DNA from: Reticulitermes speratus
Lineage: Eukaryota > Arthropoda > Insecta > Blattodea > Rhinotermitidae
NCBI GenBank assembly: GCA_021186555.1
Contig: JAJKFL010000011.1
Coordinates: forward strand, 3,912,501 to 3,976,500
Length of the DNA: 64,000 nt
Reading direction: 5' to 3'
The position numbers and the translations under genes are program-made. Each line of letters opens with the position of its first letter. Positions within the stretch are counted from its first letter, which is position 1. The notes beneath the pieces are model-generated. The model did no database searches, was not told the DNA's origin, and saw only the letters and a program-made list of their open reading frames with translations. Positions 44,526 through 53,680 of the stretch are shown here, one piece after another.

Positions 44526-44791
44526 GATCCCGGTGGTCGCGCGGTTTAAGGTGTGGGCCTGTGGCCACTCGCTTGCTGGGATTGTGGGTTCGAATCCCAC
44601 CGGGGGCATGGATGTCTGTTTCTTGTGATTGTTGTGTGTTGTCAGGTAGAGGTCTCTGCGTCGGGCTGATCACCCGTCCAGAGGAGTCCTACCGAATGTG
44701 GTGTGTTTGAGTGCGACCGTAAAGCCTCGACAATGAGGAGGCCCTGGCCCACTGGGGGGCTGTTGCGCCTTGCGGGGGGGGGGGGGGGGGA
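44526..44791 (+). mobile_element. SINE family C with 12-bp TSD and a poly(G) 3' end
   Basis: TTGCAAAGGCCT at 44514-44525 and 44792-44803. Head GATCCCGGTGGTCGCGCGGT, B box GTGGGTTCGAATCCCACC. The body is intact to CTGGGGGGCTGTTGCGCC. The 3' end carries 17 G (44774-44790) where other copies have poly(A). Confidence 0.92.
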
Positions 44792-44803
44792 TTGCAAAGG
44801 CCT

Positions 44804-45528
44804 AAAATATTGACGCTAAAGAAAGCTATAGTAAATATCTTTATTTTCTTTTTCATTAATAACTTTCCTTCCCTCCTTTCTTATTTATTGCTTCCGATCT
44901 TTGTTTTTTAGCGTTTGTTCATCTTCATTTTATGTTTCTCCTGTTGCCTGTCCCTTTATAAAGTCTCTTTCCTTATCCTTGTCTCTTCCTTTCGCGTAGC
45001 CTTCGTATTATCCGAATTCGCATGCTTCATCCATCAGCCGTCCGTAACAATAGACTCTTGGTATCACGTGCTGTTGTTGTCTGAGTGACAACACTAACAC
45101 ATCACCACATTGTTGCTTTGTCTTGAATCCCAGCTGCAAGAAACAAATTGAACAGATAATCTGCCGCTCGGAGGGCACCCATTTCCTTGGAATAATGGAT
45201 CGGCCTCTCTTAACAGAGACCCGTAGTTCCATGTGACGGTATTGTCAGATTATTGTTTCGTTATTTTTCGTAAATGCGTAATTATTTTTCGTAACTTTCA
45301 TTCAAATACATATTTGGCTACTTGTCACTTATTTTATTACACGCTACATATTTCTAACGAGTTGGTTCATTCTCAAGTTTTCCGCGAATGCACAAATATT
45401 CAGAATTTTACTGATATCATTTAACCAAAGAATCATGTTAATATTATCATATTATTTATTGCAATGGAAATTAACATTTTTTTGTAAATATATTTTGTCA
45501 GCTGTTTTTTACCTTACATTATTTATTT
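44804..45528. other. No gene seen
   Basis: No supported feature. Confidence 0.4.
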
Positions 45529-45545
45529 AGTATGTACAGGATGTG

Positions 45546-45824
45546 GGGGCACGCGGTGGCGCAGTTGGTTGAGGCACTGCACTACAAGCCGGGAGGTCAC
45601 GGGTTCGATTTCTCATTGACTTAATCCTTCCGGCCGCACTATGGCCCTGAGGTCGACTCAGCCTCTAACAGAAATGAGTACCAGGGATATCTCCTGGGGG
45701 TAAAGGTGGCCGGTGCTTAAGGCTGACAACCTTAACACCGTCATGTGCCGTTTTTCTAGAAATTTTGAGAGCCTCAACCTCATGGAGCCCTAAGGGCCTG
45801 TCCAGGCCTGTAATGGGATAGCTT
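45546..45824 (+). mobile_element. SINE family B with diverged 17-bp TSD
   Basis: AGTATGTACAGGATGTG (45529-45545) and AGTAAGTACGTGATGTG (45825-45841) match at 14 of 17. Head GGGGCACGCGGTGGCGCAGT, B box ACGGGTTCGATTTC. A deletion follows the B box relative to the 25677 copy. It ends GTCCAGGCCTGTAATGGGAT. Confidence 0.9.
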
Positions 45825-45849
45825 AGTAAGTACGTGATGTGTGTACAGC

Positions 45850-46030
45850 ACTATAATAGACTTCGGGGCCACCAGCCTCCTGGTCAGTGGGTATTGGGGT
45901 TTTTTCCTGAGGGTAAAGCGGCGGAGCGTGAAGTTGAACACTCATTTCCATCTAGCACCAAGGTTAAGAAAGCGTGGCGCTGCACCTCCACTCTCCCAAT
46001 GTGCCTTAATGGCCTGGACACAGACAACAG
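45850..46030 (+). mobile_element. SINE family A, 5'-truncated
   Basis: GGGGCCACCAGCCTCCTG, GGTAAAGCGGCGGAGCGTG, CCATCTAGCACCAAGG and CTTAATGGCCTGGAC match the family A body. The head is missing. Confidence 0.7.
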
Positions 46031-46604
46031 TACCCTTGTACATCATATTACACTCGACTTGTCCACTGTCACTTTGAATTACACACACTTGGCACTTACC
46101 TAACTTTTTATCAATGTGTGTTACCAGAAAGCCCGTTTGTACATTCTTGATACATGCTAATTTTACATCCTTGTGTGACGTCAGAATATAATTATATATA
46201 TTTTTTTCTTCCATGTTGATGGTCTTAATTTTTCTATACTTATACTATATCTTATGTAATATTGTCCTGTAGTGATGTTTTTGTCAACTTAGTCTCTGCT
46301 CTGATGTAGTGTGTTCAGTCATTTGTAGATCGAGATTAATTTTTTTAAATCATAAATCCTTCCGTTTCTTATTATGGAAGAAGTCCTTTCGAATACCGGC
46401 GTTCACATTTTGTAAGTTATTGATTGAAAATTTCAGATCTTTCTTGATTGCGAAGAGTTTAGTTTTCTGCGATGTTAAGCCGTGTAGTCTACTACAGAGG
46501 TGCCACATTCTCAGAGTAACTTCCTGCTTCTGCTTTCAGCATAAGTCTTTCTTCAAAATGGAGGCACAAATTTTGGCCAAAATTTTGATACTTTTCTACC
46601 AAAC
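46031..46604. other. No gene seen
   Basis: GATGTTAAGCCGTGTAGTCT near 46471 resembles the block that flanks hammerhead relics. Otherwise nothing is supported. Confidence 0.4.
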
Positions 46605-46616
46605 TTTCTACCAGGT

Positions 46617-47271
46617 CTTCACGTTATATTCACCGTGCATTTTGTACAATTGATCAACTCACACAACAAAACGCACCAAAACAAGTTTTGTCACTGATTT
46701 CTTTATTAAAAGATTACCCAATACGCATTTTGGCACTTTTATATTGCCATCGTCAGGGGGGTCGTTGAGGTTTGTACATAGACCAATGTACTTAGGTTAC
46801 ATCAGAACAGTTGTGTCAGTATTCGTTATTACCACTTTGTATAAAATTGTATAAAATTGTATAATAGTAGCGCTGTGACAAGCCACGCAGACACGAAGAA
46901 GGACGTTCTGCCATACAGCAATACACACAGATAACAGCACAAAACAGCACACCGGACCGCGCTGCCAATAATTTATGAATTATACCACAGCATGTAGTTT
47001 AATATAATATACCACACTGTTTTACTATTAATTTTAGCAATTTAACAGCGCTACTATTGTACAATTTTATACAATTTATACAAAGTGGTAATAACGAATA
47101 CTGACACAACTGTTCTGATGTAACTCAAGTACATTGGTCTATGTACAAACTCCAACGACCCCCTGATGATGGCAATGTAGAAGTGCCGAAATGCGTATTG
47201 GGGGTAAACCTTTAATAAAGAAATCAGTGACAAACTTGTTTTGTTTGCATTTGTTGGTGTGAGTTGATTAA
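46617..47271. mobile_element. Palindromic hammerhead element P4
   Basis: TTTCTACCAGGT occurs at 46605-46616 and 47272-47283 (12-bp TSD). The left tail of 33 bp (46617-46649) contains ATTCACCGTGCAT. The left arm starts at 46650 (TTGATCAACTCACAC / AACAAAACGCAC) and runs about 225 bp to TAGTAGCGCTG. The right arm mirrors it from about 47045 to 47271. The centre of about 170 bp is homologous to the P2 centre in inverted orientation. The right-arm hammerhead core is intact. The left one (46717-46760) has GAAA changed to AAAA. Confidence 0.9.
47159..47203 (+). ncRNA. Hammerhead-like motif, right arm of P4
   Basis: CCCC, CTGATGA, T, GGCA, loop of 9, TGCC, GAAAT, GCGT, ATT, GGGG. Core intact, with T at the predicted cleavage position (allowed, since any base except G is tolerated). 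Confidence 0.65.
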
Positions 47272-47409
47272 TTTCTACCAGGTGTTCCTACAGTGAAAAT
47301 TGAAGCATGTTATTTCGAAACGTCTGAAGCTATCAGGCTACATATTTTCACTCCCCAACAATTTGAGCTGCCGTTCAATCCCATGTCTTTTTTTATTTGA
47401 TTCCATTGC

Positions 47410-47520
47410 GAACTTTTGTAGAGATGAGAATGAACATACCGTTCCATAAAAGGCAGGAAATATCTTGGATTATTCCAGCGATTATCAGATCATGTTCCAT
47501 GCAGTTCCATTTGTCCAGTA
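47410..47520 (+). mobile_element. LINE 3' UTR relic, GTTA-tailed family
   Basis: GAATGAACATACCGTTCCAT, AAAAGGCAGGAAATATCTTG and CATGTTCCATGCAGTT weakly match the family 3' UTR. Confidence 0.4.
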
Positions 47521-47632
47521 CATTTCTGCCCAGTCTTATAAGGGGTGTAATTTGACCTTATAAAATCAGTCCTAGCTATATAGATTTCACACCCCTTTCT
47601 TATGTATTATTCTGCGAACTTTATTATTATCT

Positions 47633-47791
47633 TGTTACAAATATCCAACACATGCACTTTTTTCTATTAAAAATTAATAGTTCGTTAAAATGACCCATTT
47701 TAACGAACTATTAATTTTTAATAGAAAAAAGTGCATGTGTTGGTATATTTGTAACATTATATTAAACATGCACGGTATAAGCAATACTAAG
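47633..47791. mobile_element. Minimal palindromic element P6 (159 bp)
   Basis: TTTATTATTATCT occurs at 47620-47632 and 47792-47804 (13-bp TSD). The left arm (47633-47692) and right arm (47696-47756) are identical inverted copies except for one indel, joined by the 3-nt loop ACC. The ends read TGTTACAAATATCC / AACACATGCAC. The 35-bp tail is on the right (47757-47791), minus-strand TTATACCGTGCATG. No hammerhead core remains. The arms stop before where it would lie in P1. Confidence 0.88.
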
Positions 47792-47804
47792 TTTATTATT
47801 ATCT

Positions 47805-49817
47805 GTTTTGCGTGATCTTGCGAAATAACTGCAATTCATTTGCTTAGCAGCATTAGTCGGTTTGCAACTGAAAAAATATTTAAGAAGCCACAAAATTTGG
47901 CACTTAGGCACAAAGAGAAATACTTATTTTAGTTATTTTCTTAAAACGTAAATACATACAGGCGAGGGTAGAATTTTTAACAATATGTAGAATTGAAAGA
48001 GTTAAGTAGTATGTAGTACTTTGTGCTCTTTGTCAACGTGATGTCTTCTACGTACTTTAATAAAGTTCTCTTCCTATTTTAAAAGGGTTAAAACGATAAG
48101 ACAAAAATCAAACAAACCAGTGATAAAAATGTGTTTAAACAACCAGTTAAAGCACTGTCTAAAACAGCAATGTTAGTATTAATATACTTGTGTTAGACGG
48201 TGATTTAAATGATTATTTGTTGATGATTGTCAGCACAAACTGACTTAGGTTTATCAAGTTTAAAAAATAATTTTTTCCTTTTTCGAATTACGCCTCTTTC
48301 TGCTATTTAAGTGTAACTGTCATTATTGCAACCACTGTCTCTGTTAATAGAACGAGCTCTGCGTTATTTCATTATATCAAATTCTGAGCTATTTCTCTCT
48401 CTTTCTTAGTCAAACTCGACACGAAGGGAAAAAAGCGTCGCAAGGGAGAAGGACGCCAGGCGTCGCAAAATCTCCTCAACCCACCCTACTTCATCAAATT
48501 TTCATGTAACAACGACGACGCACGCGCTGTAAAGTGGAATACGTGTAGAACTAAAACAAAAAGTAACAAAGAATAAGCCCCTCTGTTAGGCTTCCCTCTC
48601 CACCAGATTATAACACGTCCTACACGAATAACGAGAAAAGATCATAAATTGGTTTTTTTTTTACTTCCTCTTCGTCTCCTTTCGTCTTTCCCTTGACGCA
48701 TACAAACGTATTGAAGTTAATTTTCTGGTTGATTAGAGTTAATCCAATTGTAACTCAAGTACCAATCCAATAACACCAGTGAGAGCGGGGGGGGGGGGGG
48801 GTGTATAAATTTGAGACGGCTGGGAACAAAATAAACGCTTGTGTTACTTGGCGACAGATGGCAGGTTTGATGTTCTACGAGATTAAAAATAAAACACCTT
48901 TACACGTATCAGCGTTAAAATATTTACATTGAGGTATTCTGTGTTACGAATCAAACTGCTATACAACTGAACTGACAATAAGGGAATTACGGCTTGTTTA
49001 AGTAGGTAAATTATCAGGCACACTTTTATGACCCATTTAGTAATTTTAATTCGGTATGTTGCATAAAAATACTCACGTTTGTGCTAACGGCCTTAAAACG
49101 TCTAGTCACAAATAACGGATTTTGTGGGGGTGCACAAGTCCCGGGAAATAGGGCGCCCGAGACAAATAATGGAACTTGCTTCATATCACCATCCTGGCGC
49201 CTAGAATTTTGAGGTGCCTCTTATATTTATGGAAAATTTGTGTACCTGTGATTATGTGTTTCTTATTTGATAAACCCGCCGGCTTTGGAAGACTCGGGGT
49301 ATTAGCAATGTAATGGGGGATGAAAACTGATCTATAAACCTCGTCATGCAATAATTTTTGATGAAGAAAAAGTAGGTGATGTTGGTGAAAAAATTGGCAA
49401 GAAAAATGATATATTTTCTTTGTTCGTGTTTTCCGCCCAATACTAAAATTCAGCTGAAAATCTCGGAGAATATTCTGTGCTCAGAATGGGGAGGAATGCA
49501 ACGTAAAGCGGTTCTGGTTGATAAAAAAAAAATTTTAAAGCATTCCGGTTGATACAGAAATTTTAAAATCGTTCTGTTGATACAACTCGATTAGATTAAA
49601 ATTTCATAAAAGATTTTTTTTTTTTACAAACGCTTCGATTTTTAAAATTTGCCAGTACGAGCACGCGAAATATCTATTTAGCATTACAGTTATCTCTAAC
49701 GAAATACTGACAAATTCAAAATATACAACAAGAGAAGACGGGTGTATTCGAGTAATGAAAATATATCTACCCTGTATTTGTTGTGATATAGATTTATTAT
49801 AAGTATAAACCATTTAT
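47805..49817. other. No gene seen
   Basis: A 15-G run lies at 48787-48801. A block at 49204-49250 resembles 11540-11600. Runs of T/A occur near 49530 and 49615. No gene is supported. Confidence 0.45.
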
Positions 49818-49904
49818 GGAGTCGAATATCTCAGTCAGTATAGTGACTACATTATGTGCTGTATGACAAAAGGACCCGTGTTTCGATTCCCGGCAAGATT
49901 AAGT
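49818..49904 (+). mobile_element. SINE family A head, 5' part only
   Basis: GAATATCTCAGTCAGTATAG (A box) and GTGTTTCGATTCCCGGC (B box). It runs directly into the 41-bp array, whose unit is derived from the next segment of the SINE. Confidence 0.75.
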
Positions 49905-50335
49905 GTTTAGTGTTCGGACGGTCTCTGGGACCCAACCAGACTTCTGTTTAGTGTTCAGACGGTCTCTGGGACCCAACCAGACTTCTGTTTAGTGTTCAGA
50001 CGGTTCTGGGACCCAACCAGACTTCTGTTTAGTGTTCAGACGGTCTCTGGGACCCAACCAGACTTCTGTTTAGTGTTCAGACGGTCTCTGGGACCCAACC
50101 AGACTTCTGTTTAGTGTTCAGACGGTCTCTGGATCCAACCAGACTTCTGTTTAGTGTTCAGACGGTTCTGGACCAACAGACTTCTGTTTATGTTCAACGG
50201 TCTGACCATCAGACTTCTGTTAGTGTAGACGGTCTCTGGGACTCAACAGACTTCTGTTTAGTGATCAGACGGTCTCTGGACCAACCAGATTCGTTAGTGA
50301 TCAGCGGTTCTGGGACCAACGACTGTTAAATAGTA
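49905..50335. repeat. 41-bp minisatellite derived from a SINE segment
   Basis: Unit GTTTAGTGTTCAGACGGTCT, then CTGGGACCCAACCAGACTTCT. It corresponds to the family A segment CAGACCGGCCCTGGGGCCCA-ACCAGCCTCCT. About ten units. The first five are nearly identical. From about 50165 units show many one-base deletions. Confidence 0.92.
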
Positions 50336-51108
50336 CTGGTTATTCGGTAAGCGTAGGCAGAAGTCACGTCGTGTCGTAGGTATCGAGACTGATTGAGCTG
50401 TACTCTGCGTTCCATGCACATTCGTGTACCCAGGGACAGCTCTCATTTTTCATTGTTAATCGTAGTATGTAGCATGTACTAAGCTGCTAAAAATTATCCT
50501 CCTGTAACTCGATAATTACCATACCAGAAATTTTTGTAACGCCTTAAGTCATAACTGTTGTGTTGTTGTTAGAGCTAGGCTTAAAATCTCTTATACGAAG
50601 TCTGCACAGACATAAACTTTCCTTTGAGATTCCTGTACGATAGGAGATTGTGTTGAAAAATAATGATTAAATTAAATTTGTTTCACTTGAGATTAACATC
50701 GCGGTAACACTGGAGGTCACTACGCCTGTAACGTGACGCCATGTGATATTGTAAACAGGTATACCAAAGTTTCGAAGTGAGATTCTGTTTCCATTTTCAG
50801 GACGATATGGAGGAAGCAGATCGCTCTGAAACCTAGGTATATGGATCACACAACACGATGTCGCGTTACAGAATATCTCCAATTTTGACCCCTGTAAAGA
50901 CCTCAAATTTCACTTAGATAGGACCTGCTGTTTGTGTAGTATATAAGGTAAAATATGGCTAGAATTAAATAATGTGTGTCAAAACATGTTAAAACATTTA
51001 TTGCTTACTTCCAAACATCCTACGTTTGTGTGATTACAATAGTCTCTGAATTTTTCTAGCTATCTGTGTCAAAAATATAAATAATAAGAAATGGAAATTA
51101 TACTCCTG
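50336..51108. other. No gene seen; hammerhead-like relic
   Basis: On the minus strand near 50768-50802, CTGAAAA, T, GGAAAC...GAAACTTTGG preserves a hammerhead-like outline. It is preceded by GTGACGCCATGTGATATTG (50734). Too decayed to call. Confidence 0.4.
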
Positions 51109-51123
51109 TATGGATGAGGAGGC

Positions 51124-51403
51124 GTGTGCCGGGATAGCTCAGTCGGTATAGCGACTCGCTACGAGCTGCACGGTCCGGGGATCGAATCCCGGTGGGGGCG
51201 AGATTTTCAGCGCCCGTCCAGACCGGCCCTGGGGCCCAACCAGCCTCCTATACAATGGGTACCGGGTCATTCCCGGGGGTAAAGCGGCCGGGGCGTGGCG
51301 TTGACCACCCACCCTCATCTAGCGCCGAGGTTAAAGAAAGAGTAGAGCCATACCTCTACTCCCCCTCTGGGCCTTCATGGCCTGTTCCAGGGTGAACTTT
51401 ACT
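51124..51403 (+). mobile_element. SINE family A, full length, with 15-bp TSD, inside a LINE
   Basis: TATGGATGAGGAGGC at 51109-51123 and 51404-51418. It starts GTGTGCCGGGATAGCTCAGT, B box GGGGATCGAATCCCGGTGG, and ends GGTGAACTTTAC. This copy defines the family at about 280 bp. It landed just at the start of the LINE 3' fragment that continues to the right. Confidence 0.95.
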
Positions 51404-51590
51404 TATGGATGAGGAGGCATGGACTGGATTGACCTGGCTCAGGATAGAGACATATGGCGAGCTCTTGTGAATGCTGTAATGAACCTTCGGGTTTCATAAA
51501 ATGCGGGGAATTTCTTGAGTAGTTGAAGACCTCTTAGCTTCTCACGAAGAACTCTGCCCCATGGAGTTAGTTAGTTAGTTAGTAGTTAGT
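51404..51590 (+). mobile_element. LINE 3' UTR with (GTTA)n tail
   Basis: GGACTGGATTGACCTGGCTC, GGATAGAGACATATGGCGAG, GTAATGAACCTTCGGG, CTCTGCCCCATGGAGTTAGT, ending in GTTA units (51564-51590). It is the same 3' terminus as 35831-36415 on the opposite strand. Confidence 0.9.
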
Positions 51591-51814
51591 GAATTAGTAT
51601 ATCAGTAAAGTGAAAACCAAAGTAACTGTGGCTTAAACATTGTCCATACGAAGTATTTCTGAAAATAGAGCCATATTCAGCATTATTAAAATGTAATGTG
51701 TGGCAGTGACGGCAGAAGTGTAACAAAGTCATGTTCTAGGCAGGTAGTGTTTGTCCTAAAAAAATATTCTCAACTTGTGATACCTCTAATCAGACGTAAC
51801 AGAATCCTCCTTTA

Positions 51815-52010
51815 AAATCTGACAGTCGCTCAGCAACTCAAGAAATTATCTCCTTTTATGGAATCCGCAAGACCATTGTCCTGGTCACAAGAGAGGCCAT
51901 CATTAATCCCTATCCCGAACCACATACATTTAATTCACAACTCCCAAACTCATATCTTTGAGATTCGTTTCAATATTATTCTACCATTTACGCCTAAGTC
52001 AAATTGTGTG
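51815..52010 (-). mobile_element. LINE 3' fragment, GTTA-tailed family, decayed
   Basis: CAGCAACTCAAGAAATTATC, TTTTATGGAATCCGCAAG and CCCTATCCCGAACCACAT align with the family 3' UTR on the minus strand. Confidence 0.65.
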
Positions 52011-52194
52011 TATCTTTATGCGGTTTGTTAACAGGCTAGTTTTATACGGTGAGGAGATGTTAGCACACTGCTTAACACTGAAATTGTAGCACCAAATCTT
52101 TTCAGTTATCACTGACTTATTCAATACGTGGGCCTGAATTCACATCTCTCCTCCAATTGTGAGGGCCCGCCATACCGCAGTAACAATGGACACA

Positions 52195-52560
52195 AAATGA
52201 AATTTCATCTTTCATTCATTCATCCTGTAGTCTGCCTTACGACAGGTCCGTAGACTCTTCCAGAGAGCAATCTAGTGCTTCCTTTTTAATTTCCAGTATC
52301 CTCTCTTTTCCTTAAATTCATCCGGTAGCTGCTTACGTCTTCTTCCTCGTCTTCCCATCACTTCTATCCTTTCTTCTATATTTCCTTCAATAACATGTTT
52401 TATAGGCGTTCCTACACAAGATGTGACAAACTCTTTTGCTTTCCTTCTTTTCATTTTAAGTAAGATATTTCTTTCCTCCTTGACTCTATGTAATATTTCT
52501 TTCATCTTTATCGTGAGAAAAATATATTGAAGCTGTTTAAAGTACACAGCTCTAAAAGCT
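52195..52560 (-). mobile_element. LINE C-terminal relic, third family
   Basis: The minus frame 52272-52547 (91 codons) contains ILHRVKEERNILLKMKRRKA, then a degenerate segment, KHVIEGNIEERIEVMGRRGR and RRKQLPDEFKEKRGYWKLK. That is the C-terminal tail of a non-LTR retrotransposon polyprotein distinct from the other two families. The normal Trp-Ile-Gly-His segment is degraded, so the copy is dead. Confidence 0.8.
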
Positions 52561-52762
52561 CCTTGATACAGATATAATTCAAGTCCATTGCTTTGTGTAA
52601 GACTTCACAATTCATGTCCTTTGCTAATAATAAGCACTTCACTCAAGTTGCCACTTATATGTTGTTCTTTCACAGTTTACTGCACAGTGCATCAAAATGT
52701 CTGCTGGTCTACATTCATGTCCACAGTAACTAAGTTTCTGAACAGCAGAAGAGTCTAGGGCA

Positions 52763-52957
52763 TGGGTCTCCATCACTCGGACCGCGGGCCGCATGCGGTC
52801 CGCGGCCACATTTTAAAATTATGTATACACTATAAAAATTACACAATAATTTAAGCGGTTAGGTATACCACGTATCGTTATTTTTCCACGTGCGGCCCGC
52901 GAAACAGCCCACAGTAACAGATGGGCCTTTTGCCATAAAAAGTTGGAGCCACATGGA
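52763..52957. mobile_element. hAT-like MITE with 8-bp TSD
   Basis: CTAGGGCA at 52755-52762 and 52958-52965 is an 8-bp TSD, the size typical of hAT. The imperfect terminal repeats are TGGGTCTCCATCACT and, mirrored, AGTTGGAGCCACATGGA. Internally, GCGGTCCGCGGCC and GTGCGGCCCGCGAA form subterminal inverted motifs common in hAT MITEs. 195 bp, no coding. Confidence 0.8.
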
Positions 52958-53212
52958 CTAGGGCAATTTATGTATTCTTCCAATCCAGGTTATACAGAAG
53001 CAGTAAAAAATGTTTGTGGATTCTGTTTTATGACATTTGAGGATATAACTGCGATTTGGACAGTACTCCATAGGCCATAACTCCGTGTGTTTTGATGGAT
53101 GTTAATGTCTGTTTTTCTTTAAAGTGTGTTATTTAATGACGCTGTCTGTTGCTAAGTTTATATATTCTACGATCGGTGGTAGATGAATGAGTATGGAGCA
53201 TTGATTGGATGA

Positions 53213-53265
53213 GACTTAAAGGGGTTAATCTGTCCCAGTGCCACCTTGTAGACCACGACAATCTT
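53213..53265 (-). mobile_element. SINE family E fragment
   Basis: CTGTCCCAGTGCCACCTTGT matches the 34205-34475 copy. Only about 50 bp remain. Confidence 0.4.
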
Positions 53266-53639
53266 TCGCTGGATTCTTTTGTCATCTTCTTCAGGAATGA
53301 AGTGTAATTACCTACCAGATTACATAAGCGTCATAACACACAAAAAACATATAATCACCGACGACGAAACCTCAAATTTTATATGTTAGATAAATTTTAA
53401 ATTAAATTTTGGAGGAAAATCCCGCGATGAACCCAGCAAATAGTACTTCTCGGAAGGTAACCGCTACATACAGTTAAGCTTACTTCATAGCTTGTTAATG
53501 AAATTTATGTATTCCGATATTTTTCACTATTTTTAATTAATTTAAACAGTACCTTGTGTCATAAAAGCAGTTCAGAAAATATTGTTACCGATTCCAATAT
53601 TCCGAATAGAATGCTGCCGCAATGGGATAACAGACCTCA

Positions 53640-53680
53640 ACGTTTCAAAGCAAAATGTTGTGCTCATCTTCAAGGCTCGA
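53640..53680 (-). ncRNA. Decayed hammerhead-like motif
   Basis: Minus strand: TTGAAGA, T, GAGCA, loop, TGCTT, TGAAAC, GTT. The first C is lost, and stem II is 5 bp with an extra T. Confidence 0.4.

Noticed and set aside
14945..47756. Arm-specific sequence outside the CCAACAAATGC terminus read as an inverted (rather than direct) target duplication
   Set aside because: Every copy has a different inverted flank of 11-16 bp, which first suggested inverted TSDs. In P2 the satellite shows the true 12-bp direct TSD lies further out, so the inverted flanks are part of the element. P1, P4, P5 and P6 agree.
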